From contig NC_058519.1 of assembly GCF_904849725.1 (NCBI RefSeq), positions 540,648,316 to 540,712,315 of the forward strand: 64,000 bases of DNA, read 5' to 3'. The stretch's first letter is position 1; each line of letters begins with the position of its first letter. Under the pieces are notes generated by a model, which was given only the letters and a program-made list of their open reading frames with translations, was not told the origin of the DNA and made no database searches. The DNA is from Hordeum vulgare subsp. vulgare. Its lineage: Eukaryota > Streptophyta > Magnoliopsida > Poales > Poaceae. This document shows positions 1 through 9,824 of the stretch, piece by piece. A program made the position numbers and the translations under genes.

Positions 1-17
1 GGCCAAGGGGGGCATGG

Positions 18-488
18 ATGCTGGGTGACAGAAACAGCAACGGCCTCCAACCTAACAACAAGACAGTGCCTGTCCAGGGAGGACAAGCCCAGCCTCCGCA
101 ACCCCCCCTCCTGCTCCTACGAAGCCACCCCAAGCCATGGACAAAGGGGGAGGGGGCGGTACGGAAGAATCAGGCTGTTGGAGGTAATGAAGCCGTGCTG
201 GCACCGGCAGCACCGGCACCTGCGATCCCGACTCCTCCTGTTGTCCAAGTCCTGGATCCAAGGTACAAAGAGATGACTTGCTTCAATTTTAGTTGGTCTG
301 GTCATTACATTGGCAACTGCATTGAACCCAAAAAGTGCTTCATCTGTGTGGGAGGGCACAATGTTAACAACTGTGCAACATGGGCTCGTCAACATCCCAG
401 TGCCACCTACTTTGGGACTGCTGCTCCAGGTCTAGGGTTTTATCATATCGCCATCCGTGTATCTGCAGAATTGAGTTGGATGAATTAA
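18..488 (+). pseudogene. LINE ORF1, zinc-knuckle part (fragment)
   Basis: This open frame of 156 codons encodes a proline- and alanine-rich stretch followed near residues 88-118 by two CCHC-type knuckles. The first reads CFNFSWSGHYIGNC. The second cysteine expected in C-x2-C-x4-H-x4-C is replaced by phenylalanine, so this knuckle could not bind zinc normally. The second, CFICVGGHNVNNC, is one residue short of the canonical spacing. ORF1 proteins of LINEs bind the element RNA and escort it to the nucleus. The frame is lost after codon 156 and the following block continues in another frame. The true start codon is probably upstream of the window. Confidence 0.65.
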
Positions 489-2019
489 AAAAAGTGTGCC
501 TTGCTTCATGCTGTAAAGGGAGAGATTTCTGGTTCTGAACTACTGATGCAACTGAATGGAATCTTTTAGAAGAACAAGGAATGGTCGTGGCACATAAGAG
601 AACTGGAGGATAACAATTTTTTGTTAAGGTTTACTCCCTGGAAAAATGTTGATGATCTGACTGAGTTCCCTCTTTTGATCTGCCTATTGATGGTGTCTCA
701 GTGAAGGTTGTTGAGTGGTAGGGAATTTTGAACCCCTATGGAGAGTTAACTGAAGCATGGGTACAAATTGAAGGGATACCTCCAAACTGGTGTGCATGGA
801 AAGTCTTTGCTCAAATTACTTCATGCTATGGTATCCTTGTGGATGTAGAATGGAATGACATTTTTGAAAGCTTTTATGAGACCATTCGTGTGAAGGTTGC
901 ATGTAGAGATCCGACCAAAATCCCTTTTGAGAGACTTGTGGAAATGAGGAAGAAATTATATCTGTTGTTCTTCACTGTTGAAGGTTTTGATCCGATTAGT
1001 GACGAGGAAGATGATGACAGAGTTGATCCTAACGAAAGCAAAGGAGAGGAAGAGGATTTTTAGGGTTACCTGGACACTACTAATAAGAACAGTTTGGAGG
1101 ATGATGCCAATCCAATAGATGAGCTTGATAAGACCAATTTCATCAAGAAGGATACTCCTACCTCTGCCTCTTGTAGCAAACAAAGAAGTGTTGTTTTTGC
1201 AGCTGAATTCCATCCTAAGATGTTGTTGGACAATGCTCACACTGCCTTCATTAGGGAAATCACAAGTTGTGGAATTCCTGCAAGTGATAATTATGACAAG
1301 GTTGATGAGGAAATGATTTCTCCCATGAGGATGTTTTCTTCACCACCGCAAGATGGGGAACCCATGTCTGTCCATATGGAATACTTCTCTGAGCAACTGA
1401 AAAACTTTGACATGGCTGAATCTGATGAAGAAGGAGGTAATTTTCCAGATATGCAATGCTTGCGTGAAGAGTTGGTGAAAGTTATTGGCTCTACCAAGAG
1501 ATCTCTGCTACATACCTTGGAAAAAGCTGATTCAGAGAAGAAAGGGAAATTCCAGGAAGGCGCTTCTGCCAAATGGGGTATGGTGCTATCCATCAGGCCG
1601 GCTACTCGAGAACATGGGGAAGTCAACATTATGGATAAAGACAAAGCCTATCAGAAGAAGAAAAGTCTGGAGATCCCCAATCATTCAAAGGTAATTCCTT
1701 TTCCTGTCTAGATAATTTAAACCTTGTGGGCCAAGCTAGGAAAATTGATATTTGCATTGGTAATGATGAAAATGAACAAGTTGCTATTCTTTATGACATG
1801 ATAGAAAATGAGAAGCTAAGATGCCTTCAATTTGCTGACCTTAACCCGGAGATTGTTCTCCCTGATAACCTTGATATGGTTGTTCACACTCATTCGTCAC
1901 CCAATGACATTATTCCAAGATCTGAAACAGTGGGCACTGATGTTTTAGTGAGGCATGGCCCAACGCTACTTAAGAAAAGTAAGCCTTGTGGCTTGTCACA
2001 TCCTTTCAAAATCTCATGA
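489..2019 (+). pseudogene. LINE ORF1, DUF4283-like and acidic C-terminal parts
   Basis: Three short frames carry the rest of ORF1. At 728-1063 the translation contains WVQIEGIPPNWCAWK and VRVKVACRDPTKIP, which match the DUF4283 block found in plant LINE ORF1 and related proteins. It ends in a run of acidic residues. At 1094-1711 and 1726-2019 the sequence is hydrophilic with no recognised domain. At least two frameshifts and several stops separate the pieces. The last frame ends with TGA at 2017-2019, overlapping the ATG of the endonuclease ORF by an ATGA junction. Domain assignment rests on remembered motif similarity. Confidence 0.55.
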
Positions 2020-2761
2020 TAGGAGCCTTTTGGAATATCAGGGGTCTAGGACAGCAAGGGAAATTACAGTGCCTAGGAGACTTTCTTAATAGCCACAGAA
2101 TTGATTTTGTTGGTTTCTTTGAAACTAAAAGACAGAACATTCATAGCCACATTCTTAAGTCCATTGATAATGGTGGCGATTTTTGTTGGCATACTTTACC
2201 TGCTATTAACACTGCTGGTGGCATACTTGTGGGCCTTAAAAATGACCTTTATGAGGTCATTGGATTTATTAACAAAATATTATGTGTGGTAGTTACGATT
2301 AAGAATAAAGATGATGGTTTTTTGTGGCACTTTATTGCGGTATATGGCACTGCTTACAATGAGCACAAAATTGATTTCATCGCTGAGTTGCATGATGTCA
2401 TGCATAATTTGTCTTATCCTCTTCTCCTTAGTGGAGATATTAATCTAGTTAGATCTGTATCTCACAAAACAATGGGCTGATTAATAACCTGTTCACTTAT
2501 CTTTTTAATGATTGGATTAATAAATGGGGTCTCATGGAGATTAATATTGCTAATAGGAGTTATCCGTGGAGTAATAACCAAGAGGACCCTATTTTTGCGA
2601 TGATTGATCGTGTCTTTCTCTACACTTGTTGGGATGCTCACTTTCCATTGACTGTCCTATCTGCACTCCCACAAGTTGGGAGTGATCACACGCCACTCCT
2701 TTTAAATACTAAAGCACGGAGGGTTACCTCCCCCAAACCTTTTCTGTTTGAGAAAGGGTAG
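2016..2761 (+). pseudogene. LINE ORF2 N-terminus: endonuclease domain
   Basis: Starting at ATG 2016 the frame opens with AFWNIRGLGQQGK, the usual start of plant LINE ORF2 (W-N-x-R-G-L). It continues through ETKRQ, which holds the metal-binding Glu, and SGDINLVRS, corresponding to the GDFN motif with Asn retained. A TGA at 2478 breaks the frame; 2534-2761 resumes with YPWSN and ends with GSDHTPLLL, the conserved SDH catalytic motif of exonuclease-endonuclease-phosphatase enzymes. The domain nicks target DNA for target-primed reverse transcription. Catalytic residues survive but the reading frame does not. Confidence 0.75.
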
Positions 2762-4553
2762 TTTTACCAACCTAATTTGAAAGATATAGTTCACAAAACA
2801 TGTACTAGTACTTCATGTTTGGGTATGTCTATTGATAACTGGGTGAATAAGACTAGGATATTACAGAAGAAGATTAAAGGTTGGAGTATCAATTTAGAGG
2901 CTGCTATGAAAAAGAAGAAAAAAGTTCTTTTGCAAGAATTTGACATCCTTGATGTGTTTTCTGAAACCAATTGTTTAGACGATGCTGATAGGAATTGTAT
3001 GGAGGAGATTAAGAAAGAATTAGAGGATATTTGGAGGAAACAAGAAACTGCCTTGTGGCAGCGATCCAGAGATAGGAGGATCAAACATGGTGACATGAAT
3101 AATAAATACTTCCATGCGTTAGCTAACCATCATCATAGGAAGAACCATTTATATGAGTTGAATGGTGATGATGGTCGAGTTCACTCCACCAAAGAGATGC
3201 TAGAAATTGCCACTTCTTTTTATAAAACCTCTTTGTTTATGATCATAAGCATAATATTAGCTTGGGTCCTTCCTTTTGGATAGAAGAAGAGATGGTTACT
3301 CCTGAGGAAAATGAAGCTTTACAAAAAAAATCTGAGGAGTAAATTAAAGAGGCCATATTCAGATCCTATGCACATGGTGCACCAGGCCCTGATGGCCTCT
3401 CCTTCTTGGTCTAACAATCCTTCTAGGAGTTGATTAAAAATGACTTTATGGCTTGGTGAAGGATTTTGAAGAGGGGAAGCTCGACATCTACAAGTTGAAC
3501 TTTTCCTTAATTATCTTAATTCCTAAAAGAGTGGATGCCAAGGATATGAAGAAGTTTAGACCTATTAGCCTTGGAAATTCGCAGTTAACATTCTAACTAA
3601 AGCAATGACTACTAGATTGTCCCCTATTGGGGATAAACTGATCTCTCGCAATCAAACTGCTTTCATCGAAGGGAGGCTTATTCTTGAGAGTGTGGTGCTG
3701 GCTCATGAAGTGGTTCATGAAGCCAAATGTTCCAAAACTCAGGGGCTTGTGCCCAAATTAGATTACGAGAAAGATTATGATAGTCAGCTCGGAGTTTCTT
3801 TTTGACATGCTAGAATCTAGAGGAACTGGCGCCAAATGGATCTCCTCGATCAAAAGTGTTCTGCTAAGGGGTACGTTTATTGTCCGTATTAATGATGTGA
3901 CTGGCCCCTACTTTGTTGGTGGCAAAGGCCTTAAGCAAGGGAACCCAATCTCTCTCCTTCTTTTTAATCTTGTTGCAGATGTTTTTTCTAAAATGCTAAT
4001 TAAAGCTTCTCAGCAGAATCTCATTTCGGGGATTCTGCCTCATGTCATAAAAGGAGGGATCACCAGCTTGCAATATGCTGATGATACTCTACTTTTCCTT
4101 GAAAACTCATGTGAAAAAGCAAGAAACTTTAAATGGATCCTATCTTGCTTTGAAAAACTTTCTGGGATGAAAATACATTTTCATAAGAGTGATCTTTTGG
4201 CTATTAACATTGAGGAAGAAATGACGAAATCTTTTCCCCAAATTTTTAGTTGTAAGGCTGGGTCTTTTCCTATTAAATATTTGGGTGTGCCTTTGCACTA
4301 TGACAAACTGCGTAGGGAATACCTTCAACCAATAATTGACAGGATCATCAAATTTATTTCTGGCTGGTTAGGTAGACATCTTACTTATAAAGGGAAGCTA
4401 ATCCTTCTTTGTGCGTGCATCGTGAGTATCCCTGCTTATCTTATGGCGGTAATCAAGTTCCCCAAATGGGCAATAGATGTTATTAATTCGCAAATGGCTC
4501 ATTTTTTCTGGGGGAATATGGGGGACCAACACAAATATCATCTGGCTAACTAG
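2762..4553 (+). pseudogene. LINE ORF2 middle: linker and reverse transcriptase
   Basis: Residues encoded at 2777-3283 form the basic, charged linker that follows the endonuclease, including WQRSRDRRIKHGDMNNKYFH, typical of plant LINEs. The RT domain follows across several frames. The FRPISLGN-type motif lies near 3558-3580 (PISLGN), motif A is decayed to KLDYEKDYD near 3755-3785, motif B is LKQGNPISLLLFN near 3934-3972, and the catalytic box is QYADDTLLF near 4071-4097, with both aspartates intact. The enzyme would copy element RNA at a nicked chromosomal site. Frameshifts near 3290, 3590 and 3790 inactivate it. Confidence 0.75.
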
Positions 4554-5655
4554 GGGCTGATTACGAGGAAGAAATCCTTTGGGGGTCTGGGAATACCGAA
4601 CCTGAAAGAGTTTAATATGGCCTTATTGGCCTCCTCGGGGAAGAGATTTTTTCATACTCAAAGAAAAGAATGGAAAGATATTATTTGTTTCAAATACAAC
4701 ATTGAATCTTCTAATATACTTTGGTCTAAATTTGACAATGGATCTTCTTTTTGGAAGAGTGTAACATGGGCTCTAAATGCCTCCAAGATTTTCTACAAGG
4801 GGAAAATTGGTAGTGGTAGAAGTGTCAAGTTTTGACTTGATTTGTGGGTTGGGGATTCTTCCATGAAGGTGCAATTCTGGGAATTAATCTATATTTGCAA
4901 CCAACCTGACTGCACTATCTCTGAGGTTTGGGATGGTGTAGATCTTAAGCTCTCCTTTAGGAGGTGTGTAGATAGTAGGGGGCTTGATAAATGGAACCAG
5001 TTACATGATATTATTCAAGGAATTCCATTATCTGATGCCCCTGATGTTCCCACATGGATGTTGGAGTCCAATGGAGTGTACTGTGTTAAGTCCTTTTATA
5101 ATACTATTAACTTTGGCGGGGTGGCTTGTGCCATGGGTGACAAGTTGTAGAAAATTCTTTGTCCACAAAATATCCATGTTTTTCTTTGTCTAAGTGTTTA
5201 TAATAAAATCTTAACTAGAGATAACTTAGCTAAGCGAAGGAATGTTGATGACCCTTTTTGCTTGTTTTGTAATGAATTTGAATATGTACAACATCTGTTT
5301 TTTGATTGTGTAGTAGCTAAATGCATCTGGATACTTTTTGCTAGGTCTTTTCAAATGCCCGTTATGTCCTGCTTTAAGGATATTTGTGCCTTGTGGCTGA
5401 TTCATAAGACATTACTAGTTCGGAGTATGATTGCTGATGCCTCCTTGTGGAGTATTTGGATACTAAGGAATGAATTTTGTTTCCAGGGTCGATCATGGAG
5501 AAGTCTGTACTGTGTGCTTGTGAAACTTTGAAGTTTTCTTCGGCAATGGGATCTTCTCTGCGATGCCACGGAGGAGAGAGTGCTGCGACAATTCTTCACT
5601 AAGCTTGACAAATACCGAGGGGAGCTTCTGTGCATCGCTTGGAGGAGTCTGCAAA
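4554..5655 (+). pseudogene. LINE ORF2 C-terminus: zinc-finger RT-associated region
   Basis: Pieces at 4617-4835, 4842-5150 and 5262-5531 follow the RT. They include SFWKSVTWALNASKIFYKGK and, at 5262 onward, the C-x2-C / H-x4-C array FCNEFEYVQHLFFDC characteristic of the zf-RVT domain at the end of plant LINE ORF2. Stops and frameshifts separate them. After the last recognisable coding sequence there is a non-coding trailer of about 150 bases leading to the A tail. Confidence 0.6.
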
Positions 5656-5804
5656 TCTGAGGTGGAGCAATTATTAGTATTACCATCTTGTATGTAGTTT
5701 GATGTGACTTTATTTCCGAGGTTGGAGTTTCGTTTACTTTTGGTTTTCCCTTGTAGTTTGGTGTCGTTCTAGAGGGTGTTATGTCTGTACGTGGCAAAAA
5801 TACT

Positions 5805-5858
5805 TTGCTTCATTAATAAAAGTGGAGCAGGGGGAAAACCCCTTTTATTCAAAAAAAA
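5805..5858 (+). terminator. LINE 3' end with poly(A) tract
   Basis: An AATAAAA stretch near 5815 is followed by a small G/C stem (gggggaaaacccc, 5830-5842) and eight A residues at 5851-5858. This is the expected 3' terminus of a reverse-transcribed, polyadenylated LINE. The target-site duplication cannot be tested because the 5' end is missing. Confidence 0.65.
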
Positions 5859-5965
5859 GTTCAGTTATGTCTCATCTTTGTAGCATCCTAACATTCGACC
5901 CTACTCCATATTGATCCCATGTCATGCATTTCAAGTTTTCAACATCATAGTTGTGATTTACGATC
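5859..5965. other. Pre-insertion flank and left TSD of the Copia element
   Basis: About 100 bases of unrecognised sequence lie between the LINE tail and the Copia LTR. The last five bases, cgatc (5961-5965), pair with cgaac (57918-57922) beyond the right LTR as a target-site duplication with one substitution. Confidence 0.7.
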
Positions 5966-6204
5966 TCTTAAAGTATATATTGTAACATGTATTTCGGTGT
6001 GTGTATAAACCGAATACATAGAGATAAGGGTCGGCGTGTGTTATGTAAACTCTGGTGGTTAGGAGGTTAACATTGATCTCTATGTATTTATATAGATATT
6101 GCTTGGAGAACAATCTAACAACCAACAACGAGATCCTGTAATCTCTATTCTATATAAAACACAAGGCGTCCCTGCTTTGGCATATGCTTAAACCAAACTT
6201 TACA
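5966..6204 (+). repeat. Copia 5' LTR
   Basis: It is nearly the same as 57688-57917. It ends in AACTTTACA like its partner and starts TCTTAAAG where the partner has TGTTAAAG, so the first G of the canonical TG end has mutated. A 28-base stretch around 6080-6107 is absent from the partner, which instead repeats a short AAACTCTAGTGG motif. Confidence 0.88.
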
Positions 6205-6219
6205 TGGTATTCAGAGCCT
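6205..6219 (+). promoter_or_regulatory. Copia primer-binding site (initiator tRNA-Met type)
   Basis: The bases TGGTATTCAGAGCC start directly after the LTR. They match the classic plant Copia primer site TGGTATCAGAGC with one extra T, which would disturb pairing to the tRNA 3' end. Confidence 0.85.
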
Positions 6220-6250
6220 AGTTCCTCTAGCACATCTCCCTTGCGCCGCC

Positions 6251-6484
6251 ATGTCCTCCTCAAGCTCCGCTGCCGCCGCTGCACCCGTCCTCATACGCAT
6301 TGCTGAAAAGCTACCCTACTCCAACTTCAATGTTTGGCATGCGCAAGCCCTCGCCACCATCCGTGGCGCCCAGTTGTTCTCCTACCTCAACCCCGAGAGG
6401 GAGGAACTGACACACAAGCTCGTCTAGAAGGACGAAAAACCCACTAATCTGCCTAACCCGACATATGAGATCGATAGGGCTCTT
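6251..6484 (+). pseudogene. gag: Copia gag, N-terminal fragment
   Basis: ATG 6251 follows the primer site by about 30 bases. It opens a serine/alanine-rich start and then NFNVWHAQALATIRGAQLF, typical of the N-terminal half of plant Copia gag (UBN2 family). A TAG at 6427-6429 interrupts the frame, after which the sequence continues to NPTYEIDRA before element A begins. The same protein resumes on the far side of A at 31193 with VLSFIFDSISPPV, so A interrupts this gene. Gag forms the virus-like particle that packages element RNA. Confidence 0.8.
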
Positions 6485-8120
6485 TGATGACGAGATGATA
6501 TATATACTTCTCGCACCTCGTTGGTTACCCCAAGTCGAAGGTTCAGATGTAGTCAGCAGCAAGTTTTCCAAAACATGGGAACTGTAAGGTTTATCGAACC
6601 AAGAGGACTCCTAGGACCAACAAGTAGGTGTCTCCTGTCCTGGTCAGCAGAAGACGTGGAACTGAACACAGAACAAATAACTTTGCTCCCAACGAGTACA
6701 GAGAGGTTGTCAATCTCTCCGGCCTTGTAGTTTGCAAAGGATCAAAACACAAGCGGGAAAAGTAATAGTGATTGCAATGGAAAAGTAAATGAAAACGGTA
6801 AATGATGGAGGTGTAAGCAATGGTGATATGGACCGGAGTCACATGATGTTCACTAGTGATGTCTCACTCCCAAAAGACAATAAACAACTATGCTTGGGTA
6901 AACAAATCACAGTTGGGAAATTGAAAAAATTATGAGCGCACCGCAATGCTAATTATGCTACTTGATAGTTAGAGGTTCAATAGTAATGGGTGGTACACCA
7001 AGACAAGTAGACCGTCTATTCATCAGCATCTACTTACTAATCATACACCTTGAGATATCTACCCAGAACATCTCTCCGGTATTAAGTTGTGAGCCCCACC
7101 CAAAGTGTAAACTCAAAGCAATGGACAACTGCATTAACGAACTATGCATGAGGTAAACAATCCTTGCAACCATGGTCACAAGCACCATTGTTTTCTCCCT
7201 GGTGGCAAGAACACACCTCCTAGTCTCATGTTTCTGTCACTCAAGCTATACATCGAGGGGCATGACCCCACAATCATGCATAGCACTCCCTCTTAGAGTT
7301 ACAATCTACTACTCGGCTAAAGCAATAAATAGCAACAGAGAACATGCATGAATCACTCATGAACATAATATAAAAGGATAATCAAATATATAACACATAA
7401 CAATCTGAACATAATCTCATAATCCATCGGATCCCAACAAACCGAGCATAGCAATAGCAAGAGAATTACATAGATGCCTTGATCATGTAAGGCAGCTCAC
7501 AAGAACTAACCATTGAAGCACACATAGCTATTGGTCATGGACCCATGGTCCAAGGAGGACTACTCACGACACGTCCGGGAAGCGTCCATGGCGGTGGAGA
7601 AGCTCCCGGAGGTCAATCCTCCCTCCGGCACGGTGCCGGGAAGAGGTCTCCTGGCGCTCCCATTCTCGGAAGCGCTGCAGCGGTGGAACGATGGAGAAAT
7701 TCGCGATTGTGGAAGTTGTGGAAGGGTTTCCTCTCGGAAGACTAAATATAGGCCAAAGGAGGGCACCGGAGGAGGTGGGGGCCACCCAGGCGGCCGCTTG
7801 GCGCGGCCAGGGGGTAGGCTGCGCCAGCAGGTCGCCTCGGCGGCCCCTGGCCCCCCTCCGACCCATCTTCGGTGATCCCGAAGCTTTTGTTTGGCAGATT
7901 TTTTTATATATTTTTCCTGGAACTTTTCTGGCTTCGGAAAATTGGATAAAAGCCCCTGGAAAATAGACATCAGCATACAGAAACTGGCACTGGGTGCACT
8001 GAGTTAGTAGGTTAGTCCAAACATGTGTAAAATGTTATAAAAGAGTAGCAAAACATATAACAATGTCACCCAAAAGATCATGGAATAAGCAGAAACTATA
8101 GATACGTTTGGGACGTATCA
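6485..8120 (-). repeat. Element A 3' LTR
   Basis: It is homologous along its whole 1636 bp to 21448-22829 joined to 30912-31187. The inner end at 8120 (cgtatca) abuts the polypurine tract, making this the 3' LTR on the minus strand. It contains a GC-rich block around 7540-7870, where several overlapping open frames on both strands are composition artefacts. Confidence 0.88.
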
Positions 8121-8389
8121 ACATCCCCAAGCTTAATTTCTGCTCCTCCTCGAGTAGATAAATCATAACACAATAATTTATGTGGTGACATGCTAACACA
8201 CATATAAGAACTTCAAAGTAACGCAAGTAAGATATGCAATTCAAGTCAAGACAATAACAAGCAAGAGTTTATATCTAGTATTGAATTTAGCAAAGTAAGA
8301 ACATAAAGGTGCAAGAGCTCTCGTTGTCCATGACTCGAATGTCTCCAAATGATGTTTGCGTGCAAGAAGTGGGAGATGGGTTGAGATCA
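8121..8389 (-). promoter_or_regulatory. Element A polypurine tract and 3' non-coding leader
   Basis: Read on the minus strand, TAAGCTTGGGGATGT (8121-8135) lies directly against the LTR start and is the plus-strand primer for reverse transcription. The rest up to the element C insertion at 8390 is AT-rich and non-coding. The last five bases, gatca (8385-8389), are the left TSD of element C. Confidence 0.75.
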
Positions 8390-9773
8390 TGATACATCTC
8401 CATCGTATCTACTTTTCCAAATTCTTTTGCCCTTGTTTTGGACTCTAATTTGCATGATTTGAATGGAACTAACCCGGAGTGATGTTGTCTTCAGCAGAAT
8501 TGCCATGGTGTTGTTTTTGCACAGAAATAAAAGTTCTCAGAATGACCTGGAAATTTACGAGGATTTTTTGTGGACTTTATAAAAAATACTGGCGCAAGAA
8601 TTACCTGGAGATGCGGAGCCAGGAGCCCACAAGCCCGGGAGGCGCAGCCACCCCTGGCCGCACCTGGCCGGCTTGTGAGGCCCTCGTGGCTCCACAGCCT
8701 CCAACTCCAGCTCTATATATTCTCTCTCGCCCAGAAAAAGTTAAGAGAGAAGAATTCATCGCGTTTCACGACACGGAGCCGCCGCGAGCACCTATTCTTC
8801 CTCTAGAGGGCAGATCTGGAGTCCGTTCTGTGCTCCGGAGAGGGGAAATCGGCGCCGTCGTCATCACCAACCATCCTTCATCGCCAATTCCATGATCCTC
8901 TTCACCGTTTGTGAGTAATCTCATCGTAGGCTTGCTGGACGGTGATGGGTTGGATGAGATCTATCATGTAATCGAGTTAGTTTTGATGGGGTTTGATCCC
9001 TAGTATCCACTATGTTCTAAGATTAATGTTGCTACTACTTTGCTATGCTTAATGCTTGTCACTAGGGCCCGAGTGCCATGATCTCAGATCTGAATCAATT
9101 ATGTTTTCATCAATATATGTGTGTTCTTGATCCTATCTTGCAAGTTGTAGTCACCTACTATGTGTTATGACCCGAGAATCCCGGAGTGACAATAGCCGGA
9201 ACCACTCCCGGAGATGACCATAGTATGAGGAGTTCATGTATTCACTAAGTACTAATGCTTTGCTCCAGTTCTCTATTAAAAGGAGACATTAATATCCCTT
9301 AGTTTCCATTAGGACCCTAATGCCATGGGAGGCATGGACAATAGATGTCATGAAAGTTCTTTTCCATAAGCACATATGACTAAATACGGAATACATGCCT
9401 ACATTACATTGACGAACTGGAGCTAGTTACATATCTCCCCATGTTATAACTGTTAGATGATGAATGTCATCTGACATAATTATCCATCACCGATCCAATG
9501 CCTACGAGTCTTTTCCTACTAGTCCTTGCTAAGTTACTTTACCGTTACTGCTGTCACTACTGCTACTGTTACCGCTGCTACCGTTACTATCACACTACTC
9601 TGCTACTGAAACTTTGCTGCAGATACTAAGTCTTTCAGATGTGGTTGAATTGACAACTCAACTGCTAATACTCGAGAATATTCTTTGGCTTCCCCTTGTG
9701 TCGAATCAACAAATTTGGGTTGAATATTGTACCCTCGAAAACTGTTGCGATCCCCTATACTTGTGGGTTATCA
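8390..9773 (+). repeat. Element C 5' LTR
   Basis: It starts TGATACATCTCC and ends CTTGTGGGTTATCA. It holds the motif ATAAAAGTTCT at 8526, a 57-base GC-rich hairpin at 8625-8681 whose arms are GCCCACAAGCC and GGCTTGTGAGGC, and a TATA box (TATATAT, 8714-8720). These form a plausible RNA polymerase II promoter for the element. Confidence 0.88.
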
Positions 9774-9824
9774 AGAAATAGCTCTATTCTCCGAGTCACT
9801 TGGGATTTGCGTCTGTTGATCACT

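Larger units (their letters stand above)
1..5858 (+). mobile_element. LINE (non-LTR retrotransposon), degenerate, 5' end outside window
   Basis: The stretch holds, in order, a zinc-knuckle ORF1, a DUF4283-like block, an apurinic-endonuclease-like domain, a reverse transcriptase and a C-terminal zinc-finger RT-associated region, followed by an A-rich tail. This is the order of plant L1-type LINEs. No LTRs flank it. All frames are interrupted by stops and frameshifts, so it cannot move on its own. The first bases already lie inside ORF1, so the 5' end and the left target-site duplication are outside the window. The tail ends at 5858 in eight A residues after an AATAAA-like stretch. Confidence 0.85.

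Noticed and set aside
7531..7976. Several overlapping open frames of 66-138 codons on both strands in a GC-rich block
   Set aside because: They lie inside an LTR of element A, overlap each other on both strands, have no motif and are not preserved in the homologous LTR at 22490-22930.
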